A stretch of DNA of 64,000 nt from positions 1 through 64,000 of the forward strand of contig NZ_RRZK01000017.1 in the NCBI RefSeq assembly GCF_004348895.1. The letters are read 5' to 3'. Of the stretch, positions 38,815 through 48,381 are shown in pieces. Positions within the stretch are counted from its first letter, which is position 1. Each line of letters starts with the position of its first letter. The stretch is from Pseudomonas vancouverensis. Its GTDB lineage: Bacteria; Pseudomonadota; Gammaproteobacteria; Pseudomonadales; Pseudomonadaceae. A model generated the notes under the pieces. It was not told the DNA's origin. It made no database searches and worked only from the letters and a program-made list of their open reading frames with translations. The translations under genes and the position numbers were made by a program.

Positions 38815-39318
38815 ATGAAACCGATTTTTCCTGCCGTCTGGCTTCTGTTTTGCCTGTTGATGAGCGTTCAGCCAGCCTCCGCCGTCGCCGCCACCGAGCA
38901 GGAACTCCAGACCACCGGCAGTTTTCACCTCGCACCCTACGAGCCTGAGCCGGTGAAAAAAGCCGCTCCAGCCAGGAAACAGACGGCGGCGGAAAAAAAA
39001 CAGGCGGCAGCCGCAAAAAAACGCGCCCCTGTTGCTTCAAAATCCAAACCGGCCAGTGAGGTGGTGAAAACCGAACTGCCATCCGCCCAGCTGGATTTGC
39101 GCTTGCCGCGAGAGATGGTCCAGGAGCTGAAACCCGTCGGTACCGTGCCCTTGCCCAAACATGATGCGCTGTTGCCGCCCATGTTCGGTGACAAAACCAG
39201 CAGCAGCCCGTTCCAGCTCAATGGGCGGTTGCTCAGCAATGAAATGCAGCTGCAGCGACGCAATGAAGAGCGCCACGAGGTTGAAGGCGCGGCCCTCGAC
39301 ATTCAGTTCAAGCAATAA
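38815..39318 (+). CDS. Exported Ala/Lys-rich protein
   Basis: A 167-residue protein with a signal peptide (about residues 1-26). A Lys/Ala/Pro-rich linker (VKKAAPARKQTAAEKKQAAA) follows, then a C-terminal part with LDLRLPREMVQEL and FQLNGRLLSNEMQLQ. It seems to be a conserved periplasmic or envelope protein of Pseudomonas with no known function. The frame is open 20 codons upstream, but MKPIFPAVWLLFCLLM is the natural signal-peptide start. Confidence 0.65.
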   Translation: MKPIFPAVWLLFCLLMSVQPASAVAATEQELQTTGSFHLAPYEPEPVKKAAPARKQTAAEKKQAAAAKKRAPVASKSKPASEVVKTELPSAQLDLRLPREMVQELKPVGTVPLPKHDALLPPMFGDKTSSSPFQLNGRLLSNEMQLQRRNEERHEVEGAALDIQFKQ

Positions 39319-39483
39319 CGTCACCCGATCCGGAAGCCGCAGACCAGACGCTTTGTCGGAGACTGGTCGGTCACGCCCGATTGAAATGAAAAACCCGCTG
39401 GCGGGTAATTTAAAACAACTGTTTAAGCGGTTACTCTGTGGCACGTCCTGTAACACATTGTTCGTCGCGAGGAGTTTGTCGTC

Positions 39484-39738
39484 ATGAAATGCCGTGAGGG
39501 CTGTGGTGCCTGCTGCATCGCCCCTTCCATCAGTTCACCGATTCCCGGCATGCCCCATGGCAAAGCTGCGGGGGAGCGCTGCGTGCAGTTGTCTTCGGCA
39601 AACCTGTGCAACATCTTTGGTCAGCCGGAGCGGCCGGCCGTGTGCTCGGCCTTTGATGCCGATCCCGAAGTGTGCGGAAGCAGCAGTGAAGAGGCGATCA
39701 GGCTGATTGGCTGGTGGGAGCAAATGACCGCGGCGTGA
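39484..39738 (+). CDS. YkgJ-family Cys-cluster protein
   Basis: An 84-residue protein of the YkgJ/UPF0153 type. Eight Cys are arranged as CREGCGACC at the N-terminus, then single Cys in ERCVQL, NLCNIF, AVCSAF and EVCGSS. The pattern suggests metal (zinc or iron-sulfur) binding. Function is unknown. It lies alone between an exported protein and the START-domain gene. Confidence 0.85.
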   Translation: MKCREGCGACCIAPSISSPIPGMPHGKAAGERCVQLSSANLCNIFGQPERPAVCSAFDADPEVCGSSSEEAIRLIGWWEQMTAA

Positions 39739-39778
39739 TGTGTCAACGAACGGAACTTCAACAATAAGGAATAACACT

Positions 39779-40384
39779 ATGGGTTCGCTGCATCGTATTG
39801 CTGTGCTGTGTGGTTTGACTGCCGTGCTGGCCACCTCGGTCGCTCAGGCTGAAGACTGGAAAGTGGCCAAGAATGAAGACGGCATCAAAGTCTCCCTGAG
39901 TGAAGTGCCAGGTTCCGACTACAAGGCCTACCAGGGCGTCACCCTGATGAAAACCTCCATGGCCAAGCTGCGCGCCTTGCAGGAAGACGTGGCCGGTGCC
40001 TGCGCCTGGATACACGAGTGCAAGACCCAGAAGTTGCTCAAGCACGAGGGTGATCAGAGCTGGACCTACACCCAGTTCAATACCCCTTGGCCGGTGACCC
40101 CGCGTGATTCGATCCTGCATGTCACCACCATCGAAGGTGCCGACGGCAGCCTGACCCGCAAACTTGAAGGTGTGCCGACCTACCTGCCTGAAGAGAAAGG
40201 TTTCGTCCGCGTTGCCAAGGTCGACGGCTTCTGGAAATTCGTACCCAAAGGTGACCAGATCGAAGTGACGTATCAGGTTCACACCGAGCCGGGTGGAAGC
40301 GTGCCGTCGATGGTGGCCAACAAGTTCGTGGTGGACGCACCGTTCAATACCTTGAAATCCCTCAAGGCGCGTGCCGAGAAGTAA
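39779..40384 (+). CDS. Exported START-domain protein
   Basis: A 201-residue protein with a signal peptide ending SVAQA. The START/Bet v1-like lipid-binding fold is shown by DGIKVSLSEVPGSDYKAYQG, WTYTQFNTPWPVTPRDSILH and PKGDQIEVTYQVHTEPGG. Bacterial homologues are periplasmic and likely bind a lipid, but the ligand is unknown. The frame opens 13 codons upstream; ATG at 39,779 is taken because AAGGA precedes it and a signal peptide follows. A terminator lies 29 bases after the stop. Confidence 0.85.
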   Translation: MGSLHRIAVLCGLTAVLATSVAQAEDWKVAKNEDGIKVSLSEVPGSDYKAYQGVTLMKTSMAKLRALQEDVAGACAWIHECKTQKLLKHEGDQSWTYTQFNTPWPVTPRDSILHVTTIEGADGSLTRKLEGVPTYLPEEKGFVRVAKVDGFWKFVPKGDQIEVTYQVHTEPGGSVPSMVANKFVVDAPFNTLKSLKARAEK

Positions 40385-40412
40385 CCGTACGGTTGAAGTG
40401 ATGCATCGTCAA

Positions 40413-40437
40413 AACGCCCCGACTGGTTCGGGGCGTT
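40413..40437 (+). terminator. Terminator after the START-domain gene
   Basis: AACGCCCCGA pairs with TCGGGGCGTT around a five-base loop. The T run is short (TTGCGTTTTC), so it is a fair rather than perfect terminator. Bases 40,441-40,715 downstream show no gene and should hold the promoter of the next one. Confidence 0.7.
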
Positions 40438-40715
40438 TGCGTTTTCATGTTGCGGCGGTGCTTTTAATTTGTTTCAGGATATGCGTTGCACGAAATTTTC
40501 ACTTGGCCTCCAAGACAATTCGCCCGCCCCTGAAATACGCCCTGGCATCCTGTCCATGGATGAAAGTGTGGAAGAGGGAAGAGTAATCAATGGCAATGCT
40601 GTCAGTGATCGTGCAACATTTGCGCACCGCGCAAACCCCGGACCAGTCACTGGCCAAAAGAGGGTTAGGCGCAGCTGTATTTGAAACTTCAACTTCCAAT
40701 GGGTCCTAAAACGAC

Positions 40716-42815
40716 ATGGCAATCCCGGACGCCCTGAATCAGCAGCGACCTACCAGTCGCCTGCTGCAACCGACCGTCAAATCGCATCTGGCCTACACGC
40801 TCTTGTGTGCCCTGGTCATGATGGTCATGTTCAGCCTGCTGCGCCTGGCGCTGCTGGTCTACAACCGCGAGATGATCCTCGACACACCGGCTTCGACCTT
40901 CTTCGAAGCGTTCGCCAACGGTCTGCGTTTCGACATCCGTCTGGTGGTCTACCTCAGCGTTCCGTTGCTGCTGGCGCTGTTCAGTGCCCGGGCCATGGCC
41001 GCACGCGGGTTCTTCCGCTTCTGGCTGACCATTGTCTCCAGCATTGCGCTGTTCCTCGGCCTGATGGAGATGGACTTCTACCGCGAGTTCCACCAGCGCC
41101 TCAACGGCCTGGTCTTCCAGTACGTCAAGGAAGACCCGAAAACCGTGATGAGCATGCTCTGGTACGGTTTCCCTGTAGTTCGTTACCTGCTGGCGTGGGC
41201 CGTGGGCACCTGGCTGCTGAGCCTGGCGTTCAAGGGCGCCGACCGCGCCACCCGTCCTCGCGGACCCTTCAGTGGCGGCAGCATCGGTACGCGTCAGGTA
41301 GCGCCGTGGTACGCGCGCATTGCCGTGTTCGTGGTGTGCCTGCTGATCTGCGTGGTTGCCGCCCGTGGCACCCTGCGCCAGGGCCCGCCGCTGCGTTGGG
41401 GTGATGTCTACACCACCGAGTCCAACTTCGCCAACCAGTTGGGTCTCAACGGCACCTTGCAGCTGATCGCTGCCGCCAAGAGCCGCATGTCCGAAGATCG
41501 CGACAACATCTGGAAAGCCACCCTGCCACAACAGCAAGCGCAGCAGATCGTGCGTGACATGCTGGTGATGCCGGACGAGAAGCTGGTCGACAGCGACATC
41601 GCCGCCGTGCGCCGTGACTACACGCCACCGGCCGACAAGACCCTGCCGATCAAGAACGTCGTCGTGATCCTGATGGAAAGCATGGCCGGTCACTCGGTCG
41701 GCGCCCTGGGCGCACCGGGCAACATCACGCCATACCTCGACAAACTGTCGAAGGAAGGCCTGCTGTTCGACCGCTTCTTCTCCAACGGTACCCACACCCA
41801 CCAGGGCATGTTCGCCACCATGGCCTGCTTCCCGAACCTGCCGGGTTTCGAATACCTGATGCAGACGCCGGAAGGCAGCCACAAACTGTCGGGCCTGCCG
41901 CAGTTGCTCAGTGCTCGCAAGTACGACGATGTGTATGTCTACAACGGTGACTTTGCCTGGGACAACCAGTCGGGCTTCTTCAGCAACCAGGGCATGACCA
42001 ACTTCGTTGGCCGTAACGATTTCGTCAACCCGGTGTTCTCCGATCCGACCTGGGGCGTGTCCGACCAGGACATGTTCGATCGTGGCCTGGAAGAACTGAA
42101 AGCCCGCGACGGCAAGGACAAGCCACCGTTCTATGCCTTGCTGCAAACCCTGTCCAACCACACGCCTTACGCCTTGCCGACGCCATTGCCGGTCGAGCGC
42201 GTGACCGACCGTGGCAGCCTGAACGAACACTTGACCGCCATGCGTTACGCCGACTGGGCACTTGGCCAGTTCTTCGAGAAGGCCCGCAAGGAGCCGTACT
42301 TCAAGGAAACCCTGTTTGTCATCGTCGGCGACCACGGTTTTGGCAACGAGCGTCAGATCACCGAAATGGACCTGGGCCGCTTCAACGTGCCGATGCTGAT
42401 GATCGCACCGGGAATCCAGGAAAAGTTCGGCCAGCGTGACCACACCGTGGGCACCCAGATCGACATCGTGCCGACCATCATGGGCCGTCTGGGTGGCGAA
42501 GTGCGTCATCAATGCTGGGGTCGCGATCTGCTCAACCTGCCGGAAGGCGACACCGGGTTTGGCGTGATCAAGCCGTCGGGCAGTGAACAGACCACGGCCA
42601 TTGTCACGGCGGACCAGATCCTGGTGCTGCCAAAAGACAAGGACATGACGCCGAAGATGTACAAGTACGAACTGGGTTCAACGCCGAGTGCTGAAGTGGT
42701 TCCGGATGCACCACGCACTGCCGAGTTGAAACTCAAGCTTGAAGCGTTCCTGCAAACAGCGACCAAGAGTCTGCTGGACAACACGGCCGGTGTCGCTCCG
42801 AGCACACAGAAGTAA
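40716..42815 (+). CDS. LTA-synthase-family membrane sulfatase
   Basis: A 699-residue inner-membrane protein. About five transmembrane helices occupy residues 20-220. A periplasmic alkaline-phosphatase-fold sulfatase domain of the LtaS/phosphoglycerol transferase type follows. Metal and nucleophile motifs are VVVILMESMAGHSVGALG, the Thr in NGTHTHQGMFATM and VIVGDHGFGNERQITEMD. In Gram-negatives such enzymes add phosphoglycerol or phosphoethanolamine to glycans or lipids. No glucan synthesis gene is beside it, so the acceptor is unknown. A terminator follows. Confidence 0.88.
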   Translation: MAIPDALNQQRPTSRLLQPTVKSHLAYTLLCALVMMVMFSLLRLALLVYNREMILDTPASTFFEAFANGLRFDIRLVVYLSVPLLLALFSARAMAARGFFRFWLTIVSSIALFLGLMEMDFYREFHQRLNGLVFQYVKEDPKTVMSMLWYGFPVVRYLLAWAVGTWLLSLAFKGADRATRPRGPFSGGSIGTRQVAPWYARIAVFVVCLLICVVAARGTLRQGPPLRWGDVYTTESNFANQLGLNGTLQLIAAAKSRMSEDRDNIWKATLPQQQAQQIVRDMLVMPDEKLVDSDIAAVRRDYTPPADKTLPIKNVVVILMESMAGHSVGALGAPGNITPYLDKLSKEGLLFDRFFSNGTHTHQGMFATMACFPNLPGFEYLMQTPEGSHKLSGLPQLLSARKYDDVYVYNGDFAWDNQSGFFSNQGMTNFVGRNDFVNPVFSDPTWGVSDQDMFDRGLEELKARDGKDKPPFYALLQTLSNHTPYALPTPLPVERVTDRGSLNEHLTAMRYADWALGQFFEKARKEPYFKETLFVIVGDHGFGNERQITEMDLGRFNVPMLMIAPGIQEKFGQRDHTVGTQIDIVPTIMGRLGGEVRHQCWGRDLLNLPEGDTGFGVIKPSGSEQTTAIVTADQILVLPKDKDMTPKMYKYELGSTPSAEVVPDAPRTAELKLKLEAFLQTATKSLLDNTAGVAPSTQK

Positions 42816-42830
42816 GTTATGACGCAATAA

Positions 42831-42860
42831 AAAAGAGGCCCTTCAAGGGCCTCTTTTTTT
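42831..42860. terminator. Bidirectional terminator
   Basis: AAAAGAGGCCC pairs with GGGCCTCTTTT around TTCAA, with T runs on both strands. It separates the sulfatase gene from the convergent DUF3309 gene. Confidence 0.92.
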
Positions 42861-42872
42861 GTCTGCCGATTT

Positions 42873-43025
42873 CTATATTCGACCGAGCAAGAGCAGGATC
42901 AACAGCACGACCAACACCACGCCGATGATACCGGATGGACCATAACCCCAACTTCTGGAGTGCGGGAAGACCGGCAAACCACCGATCAGTAGCAGGATCA
43001 GAATGACGATAAGTATTGTGCCCAT
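42873..43025 (-). CDS. DUF3309 small membrane protein
   Basis: A 50-residue protein with two hydrophobic segments (TILIVILILLLIGGLPVF and IIGVVLVVLLILLLLG) linked by PHSRSWGYGPSG. This is the pattern of DUF3309 proteins, widespread in Proteobacteria and often stress-linked. The ATG at 43,025 has AAGGAAA before it. Function is unknown. It is easily missed because of its size. Confidence 0.85.
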   Translation of the reverse strand: MGTILIVILILLLIGGLPVFPHSRSWGYGPSGIIGVVLVVLLILLLLGRI

Positions 43026-43310
43026 GTCGATTTCCTTGTTGAAAGTGCAGGTAAATGACCATGCCGATAACAGTCAGCGGGAATGACGGATATTCGAGCT
43101 GCTTAATATTTCCGACTCTTGCGCCGACGAGAAAATTCCAACTTTTTTCCAGGTATTTTCAATAAACGCCGATGGGTTGTTTCCCGACATGTGCAACAGA
43201 CACTTCCCGGGGTTTGCACGGGCTATTCAGCAATCTGATTGAGCGTGGGTCTGACAATATCCTTCGCTACACTCGAGGCATCTTCCCCGAGAACAACAAG
43301 GCTGTTTGCT

Positions 43311-44126
43311 ATGCAAAATCGCATGATGATCACTGGTGCGGGCTCTGGCCTGGGTCGCGAAATCGCGCTGCGCTGGGCCCGCGAAGGCTGGCAACTGGCG
43401 CTGTCGGATGTCAGCGAAGCGGGCTTGCAGGAAACCCTGAAAATGGTGCGCGAGGCTGGCGGCGACGGCTTTATCCAGCGCTGTGATGTGCGTGATTACA
43501 GCCAGTTGACGGCGTTTGCCCAGGCCTGTGAAGTCAAGCTCGGTGGCATCGATGTCATCGTCAACAATGCCGGTGTGGCCTCCGGCGGCTTCTTCAGTGA
43601 GTTGTCCCTGGAAGACTGGGACTGGCAGATCGCTATCAACCTGATGGGCGTGGTCAAAGGCTGCAAGGCGTTCCTGCCACTGCTGGAGAAAAGCAAAGGC
43701 CGGATCATCAACATCGCGTCCATGGCCGCCTTGATGCAAGGGCCGGCCATGAGCAACTACAACGTGGCCAAGGCCGGCGTCGTCGCGCTCTCGGAAAGCC
43801 TGTTGATCGAGCTGGCCCATCAGGAAATCGGCGTGCATGTCGTCTGCCCGTCGTTCTTCCAGACCAACCTGCTGGACTCGTTCCGTGGCCCGACGCCAGC
43901 GATGAAGGCGCAGGTCGGCAAATTGCTGGAGAGCTCGCCAATCAGCGCCGCCGACATTGCCGACTACATCTATCAGCAGGTCGCCGCCGGCGAGTTCATG
44001 ATTCTGCCTCACGAACAAGGCCGAATGGCATGGGCGCTCAAGCAGAAGAACCCGCAGTTGCTCTACAACGAAATGACCGTCATGGCCGACAAGATGCGCG
44101 CCAAGGCCAGGCAATCTGCAAGCTGA
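43311..44126 (+). CDS. SDR-family oxidoreductase
   Basis: A 271-residue classical short-chain dehydrogenase. The cofactor motif [16 protein letters not shown] is at about residues 8-23. NNAG is in [14 protein letters not shown]. The catalytic Ser-Tyr-Lys set is [20 protein letters not shown]. The substrate is unknown; no lipid or polyhydroxyalkanoate gene is adjacent. Start at [13 protein letters not shown], the normal beginning of the fold; the frame 24 codons upstream was rejected. Confidence 0.88.
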   Translation: MQNRMMITGAGSGLGREIALRWAREGWQLALSDVSEAGLQETLKMVREAGGDGFIQRCDVRDYSQLTAFAQACEVKLGGIDVIVNNAGVASGGFFSELSLEDWDWQIAINLMGVVKGCKAFLPLLEKSKGRIINIASMAALMQGPAMSNYNVAKAGVVALSESLLIELAHQEIGVHVVCPSFFQTNLLDSFRGPTPAMKAQVGKLLESSPISAADIADYIYQQVAAGEFMILPHEQGRMAWALKQKNPQLLYNEMTVMADKMRAKARQSAS

Positions 44127-44191
44127 TATTGCCCTCGGGAAGTACTGCCGTTAGGGTGGCCGCCTTCAGGCCATCCTCGCGAGACGCAAGC

Positions 44192-44524
44192 ATGCTCAAT
44201 TATCTGTGGTTCTTTCTCGCCGCATTGTTCGAAATCGCCGGCTGCTTTGCTTTCTGGATGTGGCTGCGCCAGGGGAAAAGCGTGTGGTGGGTGCTGCCTG
44301 CACTGATCAGCCTGACGTTGTTCGCACTCTTGCTGACCCGTGTCGAGGCGACCTACGCCGGACGGGCCTATGCCGCTTATGGCGGGATCTACATCATTGC
44401 CTCTATCGGTTGGCTGGCGGTGGTCGAGCGGATTCGTCCATTGGGTTCGGACTGGATCGGCGTGGCGCTGTGCGTGATAGGCGCAAGCATCATTCTGTTC
44501 GGTCCACGGTTCACCACTTCCTGA
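44192..44524 (+). CDS. YnfA-family membrane protein
   Basis: A 110-residue protein with four hydrophobic helices of the YnfA/UPF0060 family, related in topology to small multidrug resistance pumps. [18 protein letters not shown] and [19 protein letters not shown] are family signatures. ATG at 44,192 is the likely start ([17 protein letters not shown]). Some members export drugs, but this one's role is not known. Confidence 0.88.
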   Translation: MLNYLWFFLAALFEIAGCFAFWMWLRQGKSVWWVLPALISLTLFALLLTRVEATYAGRAYAAYGGIYIIASIGWLAVVERIRPLGSDWIGVALCVIGASIILFGPRFTTS

Positions 44525-44659
44525 CCTCTCTTTGTCAGACATTTCCGTAAGGAGTGTGGGAGTTATTTGTAGGTCCGGTCTGGATTACTGCCGCTGCATT
44601 GTAGGTGCGCCACCTGCCGGGCATCTTCAAGGACCGTTAATCCTTGAAGGACACACCTC

Positions 44660-44845
44660 ATGCTCGTACTCAGCCGCGTTGTAGGCGAAGTGATTTCGAT
44701 CGGCGACAGCATTTCCTTGCGCGTTCTGGAGATCAGCGGAAACAGCATCCGCTTTGGTGTCGAGGCACCCAAGGAGATCAATGTGCATCGCGCGGAAATC
44801 TATGAACGCATCCAGGTCGAGCTGACGAAGACCAAGGAGCGCTGA
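44660..44845 (+). CDS. CsrA/RsmA-family RNA-binding regulator (paralogue)
   Basis: A 61-residue CsrA-family protein: [36 protein letters not shown]. The VHRAEIY helix carries the Arg that contacts GGA motifs in RNA. It differs clearly from the RsmA and RsmE sequences I know (MLILTR...), so it is probably one of the extra Rsm proteins of the fluorescens group. It would repress or stabilise target mRNAs in the Gac/Rsm network. It has a good ribosome binding site and converges with the YheU gene only five bases away. Confidence 0.88.
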   Translation: MLVLSRVVGEVISIGDSISLRVLEISGNSIRFGVEAPKEINVHRAEIYERIQVELTKTKER

Positions 44846-44850
44846 CGCGT

Positions 44851-45078
44851 TCAGTCGAACAGATGCTTGGGAACGTCGTGCTTGAGCATCAATTGGCATT
44901 GTTCGCTTTCGGGATCGAAAACGATCAGTGCCTGGCCCTTGATCAGGGCCTGACGAACGCGTAACACGCGGGTTTCCAGCGGCGTATCGTCACCGTTGTC
45001 TGTGCCGTCCCGGGTCACGAAATCCTCGATCAGGCGGGTGAGGGTGTCGACTTCAAGTTGGTCGTGGGGAATCAGCAT
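44851..45078 (-). CDS. YheU-family protein
   Basis: A 75-residue protein matching YheU/UPF0270: MLIPHDQLEVDTLTRLIEDF, then a charged stretch, ending with ALIVFDPESEQCQLM. Function is unknown. It is on its own on the minus strand, convergent with the csrA paralogue. Confidence 0.85.
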   Translation of the reverse strand: MLIPHDQLEVDTLTRLIEDFVTRDGTDNGDDTPLETRVLRVRQALIKGQALIVFDPESEQCQLMLKHDVPKHLFD

Positions 45079-45160
45079 GGTGGGCCTCGCTCAGAACAAT
45101 GGCGCGATGCTACGGCGAATAGGGGCTTGTCGCCAGTCTGTGACACAGGCGTCGTTCAGA

Positions 45161-45265
45161 CGGCCGCTTCGCGAGCAAGCTCGCTCCCACAGGTTTGAGA
45201 GCGGTCCATAAACCTCCAGGCAACCTGGACTACTGTGGGAGCGAGCTTGCTCGCGATGGCGATGG
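45161..45265. repeat. REPIN (inverted REP pair)
   Basis: TTCGCGAGCAAGCTCGCTCC at 45,169-45,188 and its inverse GGGAGCGAGCTTGCTCGCGA at 45,237-45,256 are an inverted pair about 50 bases apart. It lies between the YheU start region and the peptidase stop. Confidence 0.9.
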
Positions 45266-45287
45266 AGAGGACAAAACAGATTTCAGA

Positions 45288-46478
45288 TCAGCTGTCTGAC
45301 CGCTGGCCCAGTAGGCTATCCACCGACGGCACCCGCGTATCGCTCTCCATCTGCGTTTCATGTTCCAGCTGATGGCTGAACCTGTCCAGAGACCCTTTGG
45401 CCGGTTGCGCATCGCTGGCAAACACCGGCGGGCTGAGAATGTAGGCACCGAGCAGGCGACTCAGCGCCGCCAGGCTGTCGATGTGCGTGCGCTCATAGCC
45501 ATGGGTGGCATCGCAGCCGAAGGCGAGCAGGGCGGTACGAATGTCATGGCCGGCAGTGACCGCCGAGTGGGCGTCACTGAAGTAGTAGCGGAACAGATCT
45601 CGGCGTGCCGGCACGTCATTGTCACTGGCCAGGCGCAGCAGGTGCCGCGACAGGTGATAGTCATACGGGCCGCCCGAATCCTGCATGGCGATGCTCACAG
45701 CATGTTCACTGGAGTGCTGGCCGGGCGCGACCGGTGCAATGTCGATGCCGACGAATTCACTGACATCCCAAGGCAATGCCGCTGCTGCGCCGCTGCCGGT
45801 TTCCTCGGTAATGGTGAACAGTGGATGGCAGTCGATCATCAAGGCTTCGCCGCTGTCGACGATGGCTTTGAGCGCGGCGAGCAGTGCCGCCACACCGGCC
45901 TTGTCATCGAGGTGTCGGGCGCTGATGTGACCGCTGTCGGTGAACTCCGGCAAGGGATCGAAGGCGACGAAGTCACCGACGCTGATGCCCAGGGATTCGC
46001 AATCGGCTCGGGTGGCGCAGTACGCATCGAGGCGCAACTCCACGTGATCCCAGCTGATCGGCATTTCATCCACGGCGGTGTTGAAGGCATGCCCGGACGC
46101 CATCAGCGGCAACACGCTGCCACGGATCACACCGTTATCGGTAAACAGGCTGACGCGGCTGCCCTCGGCAAAGCGGCTCGACCAGCAGCCGACCGGCGCC
46201 AGGGTCAGGCGGCCGTTGTCCTTCACTGCGCGTACCGCGGCGCCAATGGTATCCAGGTGGGCGGAGACGGCGCGGTCCGGGCTGTTTTTCTTGCCCTTGA
46301 GCGTGGCGCGGATGGTGCCCCGACGGGTCATCTCGAAAGGAATGCCTAGCTCTTCAAGGCGCTCGGCGACGTAGCGCACGATGGTGTCGGTGAACCCGGT
46401 CGGGCTGGGAATGGCGAGCATTTCCAGCAGGACTTTTTGCAGGTAGTTCAGGTCGGGTTCGGGAATTTTAGTGGTCAT
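45288..46478 (-). CDS. M42-family peptidase of the NAGGN osmoprotectant system
   Basis: A 396-residue co-catalytic zinc aminopeptidase of family M42. Zinc ligands and base are in VSAHLDTIGAAV, HLDDKAGVAALLAAL and TITEETGSGAAA. A C-terminal tail of about 30 residues follows the fold. It always travels with the two NAGGN synthesis genes in this group and may degrade or recycle the dipeptide osmolyte. It is separated from the synthetase gene by 154 bases with a REP pair. Confidence 0.88.
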   Translation of the reverse strand: MTTKIPEPDLNYLQKVLLEMLAIPSPTGFTDTIVRYVAERLEELGIPFEMTRRGTIRATLKGKKNSPDRAVSAHLDTIGAAVRAVKDNGRLTLAPVGCWSSRFAEGSRVSLFTDNGVIRGSVLPLMASGHAFNTAVDEMPISWDHVELRLDAYCATRADCESLGISVGDFVAFDPLPEFTDSGHISARHLDDKAGVAALLAALKAIVDSGEALMIDCHPLFTITEETGSGAAAALPWDVSEFVGIDIAPVAPGQHSSEHAVSIAMQDSGGPYDYHLSRHLLRLASDNDVPARRDLFRYYFSDAHSAVTAGHDIRTALLAFGCDATHGYERTHIDSLAALSRLLGAYILSPPVFASDAQPAKGSLDRFSHQLEHETQMESDTRVPSVDSLLGQRSDS

Positions 46479-46537
46479 GGAAACTCCTGATGTAGGGCGA
46501 TCATGTTTCTCTGACAGATGATCGGTGCCTGTCAGGC

Positions 46538-46610
46538 CGTCTTCGCGAGCAAGCTCGCTCCCACAGGGGATTGGGCTCTAATGTGGGAGCGCGCTGGCTC
46601 GCGATGGGGC
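46538..46610. repeat. REPIN (inverted REP pair)
   Basis: TCGCGAGCAAGCTCGCTCCC and the inverse GTGGGAGCGCGCTGGCTCGC (with a few changes) lie about 15 bases apart between the NAGGN synthetase and peptidase genes. Confidence 0.85.
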
Positions 46611-46632
46611 CAGCCCAGGCAGCAAAGGGTTT

Positions 46633-48378
46633 TCAAACCGCCGGCTGGCTGTGCGGAAACAGCAAGTCGACAAATCGCTCCGCCACCGGTTGCGGTTCAT
46701 GGTTGGCCAGTCCGGCACGCTCGTTGGCTTCGATAAATACGTACTCCGCTTGATCCGCCGCCGGCACCATCAGGTCGAGACCCACCATGGGAATGTCCAG
46801 TGCTCGCGCCGCACGCACGGCGGCATCGACCAGGGTTGGATGCAGAATCGCAGTGACATCCTCCAGCGTGCCGCCGGTGTGCAGATTGGCAGTACGCCGC
46901 ACAAACAGATGCTCGCCAGCCGGCAGGATGCTGCTGTAGTCGTGCCCGGCGGCATGCAGAGTGCGCTGGGTTTCGTGATCCAGCGGAATCTTGCTTTCGC
47001 CCCCCGTCGCCGCCTGCCGTCGCCGGCTCTGTGCTTCGATCAAGGCGCCGATGGCATGCTGTCCGTCACCCACCACTTCGGCGGGACGCCGGATCGCAGC
47101 GGCGACCACTTCATAGCCGATCACCAGAATGCGCAGGTCGAGGCCTTCGTGAAAGCTTTCCAGGAGCACGCGCGTATCGAAGGACCGGGCGTCTTCAATC
47201 GCTTGCTGGACCTCTTCGATGGTGCGCAAATCCACGGCCACCCCCTGACCCTGCTCGCCATCCAGCGGCTTGACCACCACACGTGTGTGTTCGTCGAGAA
47301 AGGCCAGGTTGTCATCGGCATTGCCTGCCCTTTGCTGATTCGGCACGGTGAGACCGGCCGCCTTGAGTACCTTGTGGGTCAGGCTTTTGTCCTGGCACAG
47401 GCTCATGCTGATGGCGCTGGTCAGGTCACTGAGGGATTCGCGACAGCGCACTCGACGCCCGCCATGGCTCAAGGTAAACATCCCGGCCTCGGCGTCATCG
47501 ACCTGCACATCGATGCCACGACGATGCGCCTCTTCGACGATGATCCGCGCGTAGGGGTTGAAATCGGCTTCAGGGCCGGGCCCGAGGAATAGCGGCTGAT
47601 TGATGCCATTCTTGCGCTTGATGGCGAAGGTCGAGAGGTTGCGAAAACCGAGTTTGGCGTAGAGGTTCTTTGCCTGACGGTTGTCGTGTAGCACTGACAG
47701 ATCGAGGCAGGCGAGTTCGCGACTCATGAAATGCTCGATCAGATGACGCACCAGCACTTCACCCACGCCCGGGCGTGCGCAGTGCGGGTCGACCGCCAGG
47801 CACCAGAGGCTGCTGCCATGCTCGGGATCGTTGAACGCCTTGTGATGATTGAGCCCCATGACGCTGCCGATGACGGCGCCGCTGTCCTCGTCTTCGGCCA
47901 GCCAGTACACAGGGCCACCGAGGTGCCGTGGCGTGAGCAGAGAAGCGTCGATCGGCAGCATGCCGCGGGACTGATACAACTGATTGATCGCCTGCCAATC
48001 GCTCTCGCTTTGCGCACGACGGATGCGGAAACCACGAAACACCCGCGTCGCCGGGCGGTAGTCACTGAACCACAGACGCAAGGTGTCGGACGGGTCGAGA
48101 AACAGCTGTGCCGGCTCAAGCCCCAGTACCTGCTGGGGCGCGGCGACATACAAGGCAATGTCCCGTTCGCCGGGCTGCTCGTTGAGCAGTTCTCCGGCAA
48201 GGCTCGCAGGATCGGCAAAAGTGTGACCGATCAACAACCGGCCCCAGCCGCAATGCACGGCAATCGGAGGTGCGCCCAGTTCGCTACGGTCTTCGGCCAG
48301 GCGTGCCTGCAAGCGTTCATAGGAGGGCGTCTGACCGCGCAGCAGGCGTTGGCTCAGCGCAGTGGCATGAGGTTTCAT
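46633..48378 (-). CDS. N-acetylglutaminylglutamine synthetase
   Basis: A 581-residue two-domain enzyme. A GNAT acetyltransferase domain covers about residues 100-265 (CARPGVGEVLVRHLIEHFMS). A C-terminal ATP-grasp domain at about 280-575 is cyanophycin/glutathione-synthetase-like (VVVKPLDGEQGQGVAVDL, MVGLDLMVP). It acetylates glutamine and links it to a second residue, making the osmolyte NAGGN together with the amidotransferase encoded 3 bases upstream. The cluster gives protection from osmotic stress. Confidence 0.9.
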   Translation of the reverse strand: MKPHATALSQRLLRGQTPSYERLQARLAEDRSELGAPPIAVHCGWGRLLIGHTFADPASLAGELLNEQPGERDIALYVAAPQQVLGLEPAQLFLDPSDTLRLWFSDYRPATRVFRGFRIRRAQSESDWQAINQLYQSRGMLPIDASLLTPRHLGGPVYWLAEDEDSGAVIGSVMGLNHHKAFNDPEHGSSLWCLAVDPHCARPGVGEVLVRHLIEHFMSRELACLDLSVLHDNRQAKNLYAKLGFRNLSTFAIKRKNGINQPLFLGPGPEADFNPYARIIVEEAHRRGIDVQVDDAEAGMFTLSHGGRRVRCRESLSDLTSAISMSLCQDKSLTHKVLKAAGLTVPNQQRAGNADDNLAFLDEHTRVVVKPLDGEQGQGVAVDLRTIEEVQQAIEDARSFDTRVLLESFHEGLDLRILVIGYEVVAAAIRRPAEVVGDGQHAIGALIEAQSRRRQAATGGESKIPLDHETQRTLHAAGHDYSSILPAGEHLFVRRTANLHTGGTLEDVTAILHPTLVDAAVRAARALDIPMVGLDLMVPAADQAEYVFIEANERAGLANHEPQPVAERFVDLLFPHSQPAV

Positions 48379-48381
48379 CGA

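Noticed and set aside
40689..42512. Open frame of about 607 codons antisense to the LTA-synthase-like gene
   Set aside because: Codon structure follows the plus-strand gene, whose membrane helices and sulfatase motifs are clear.
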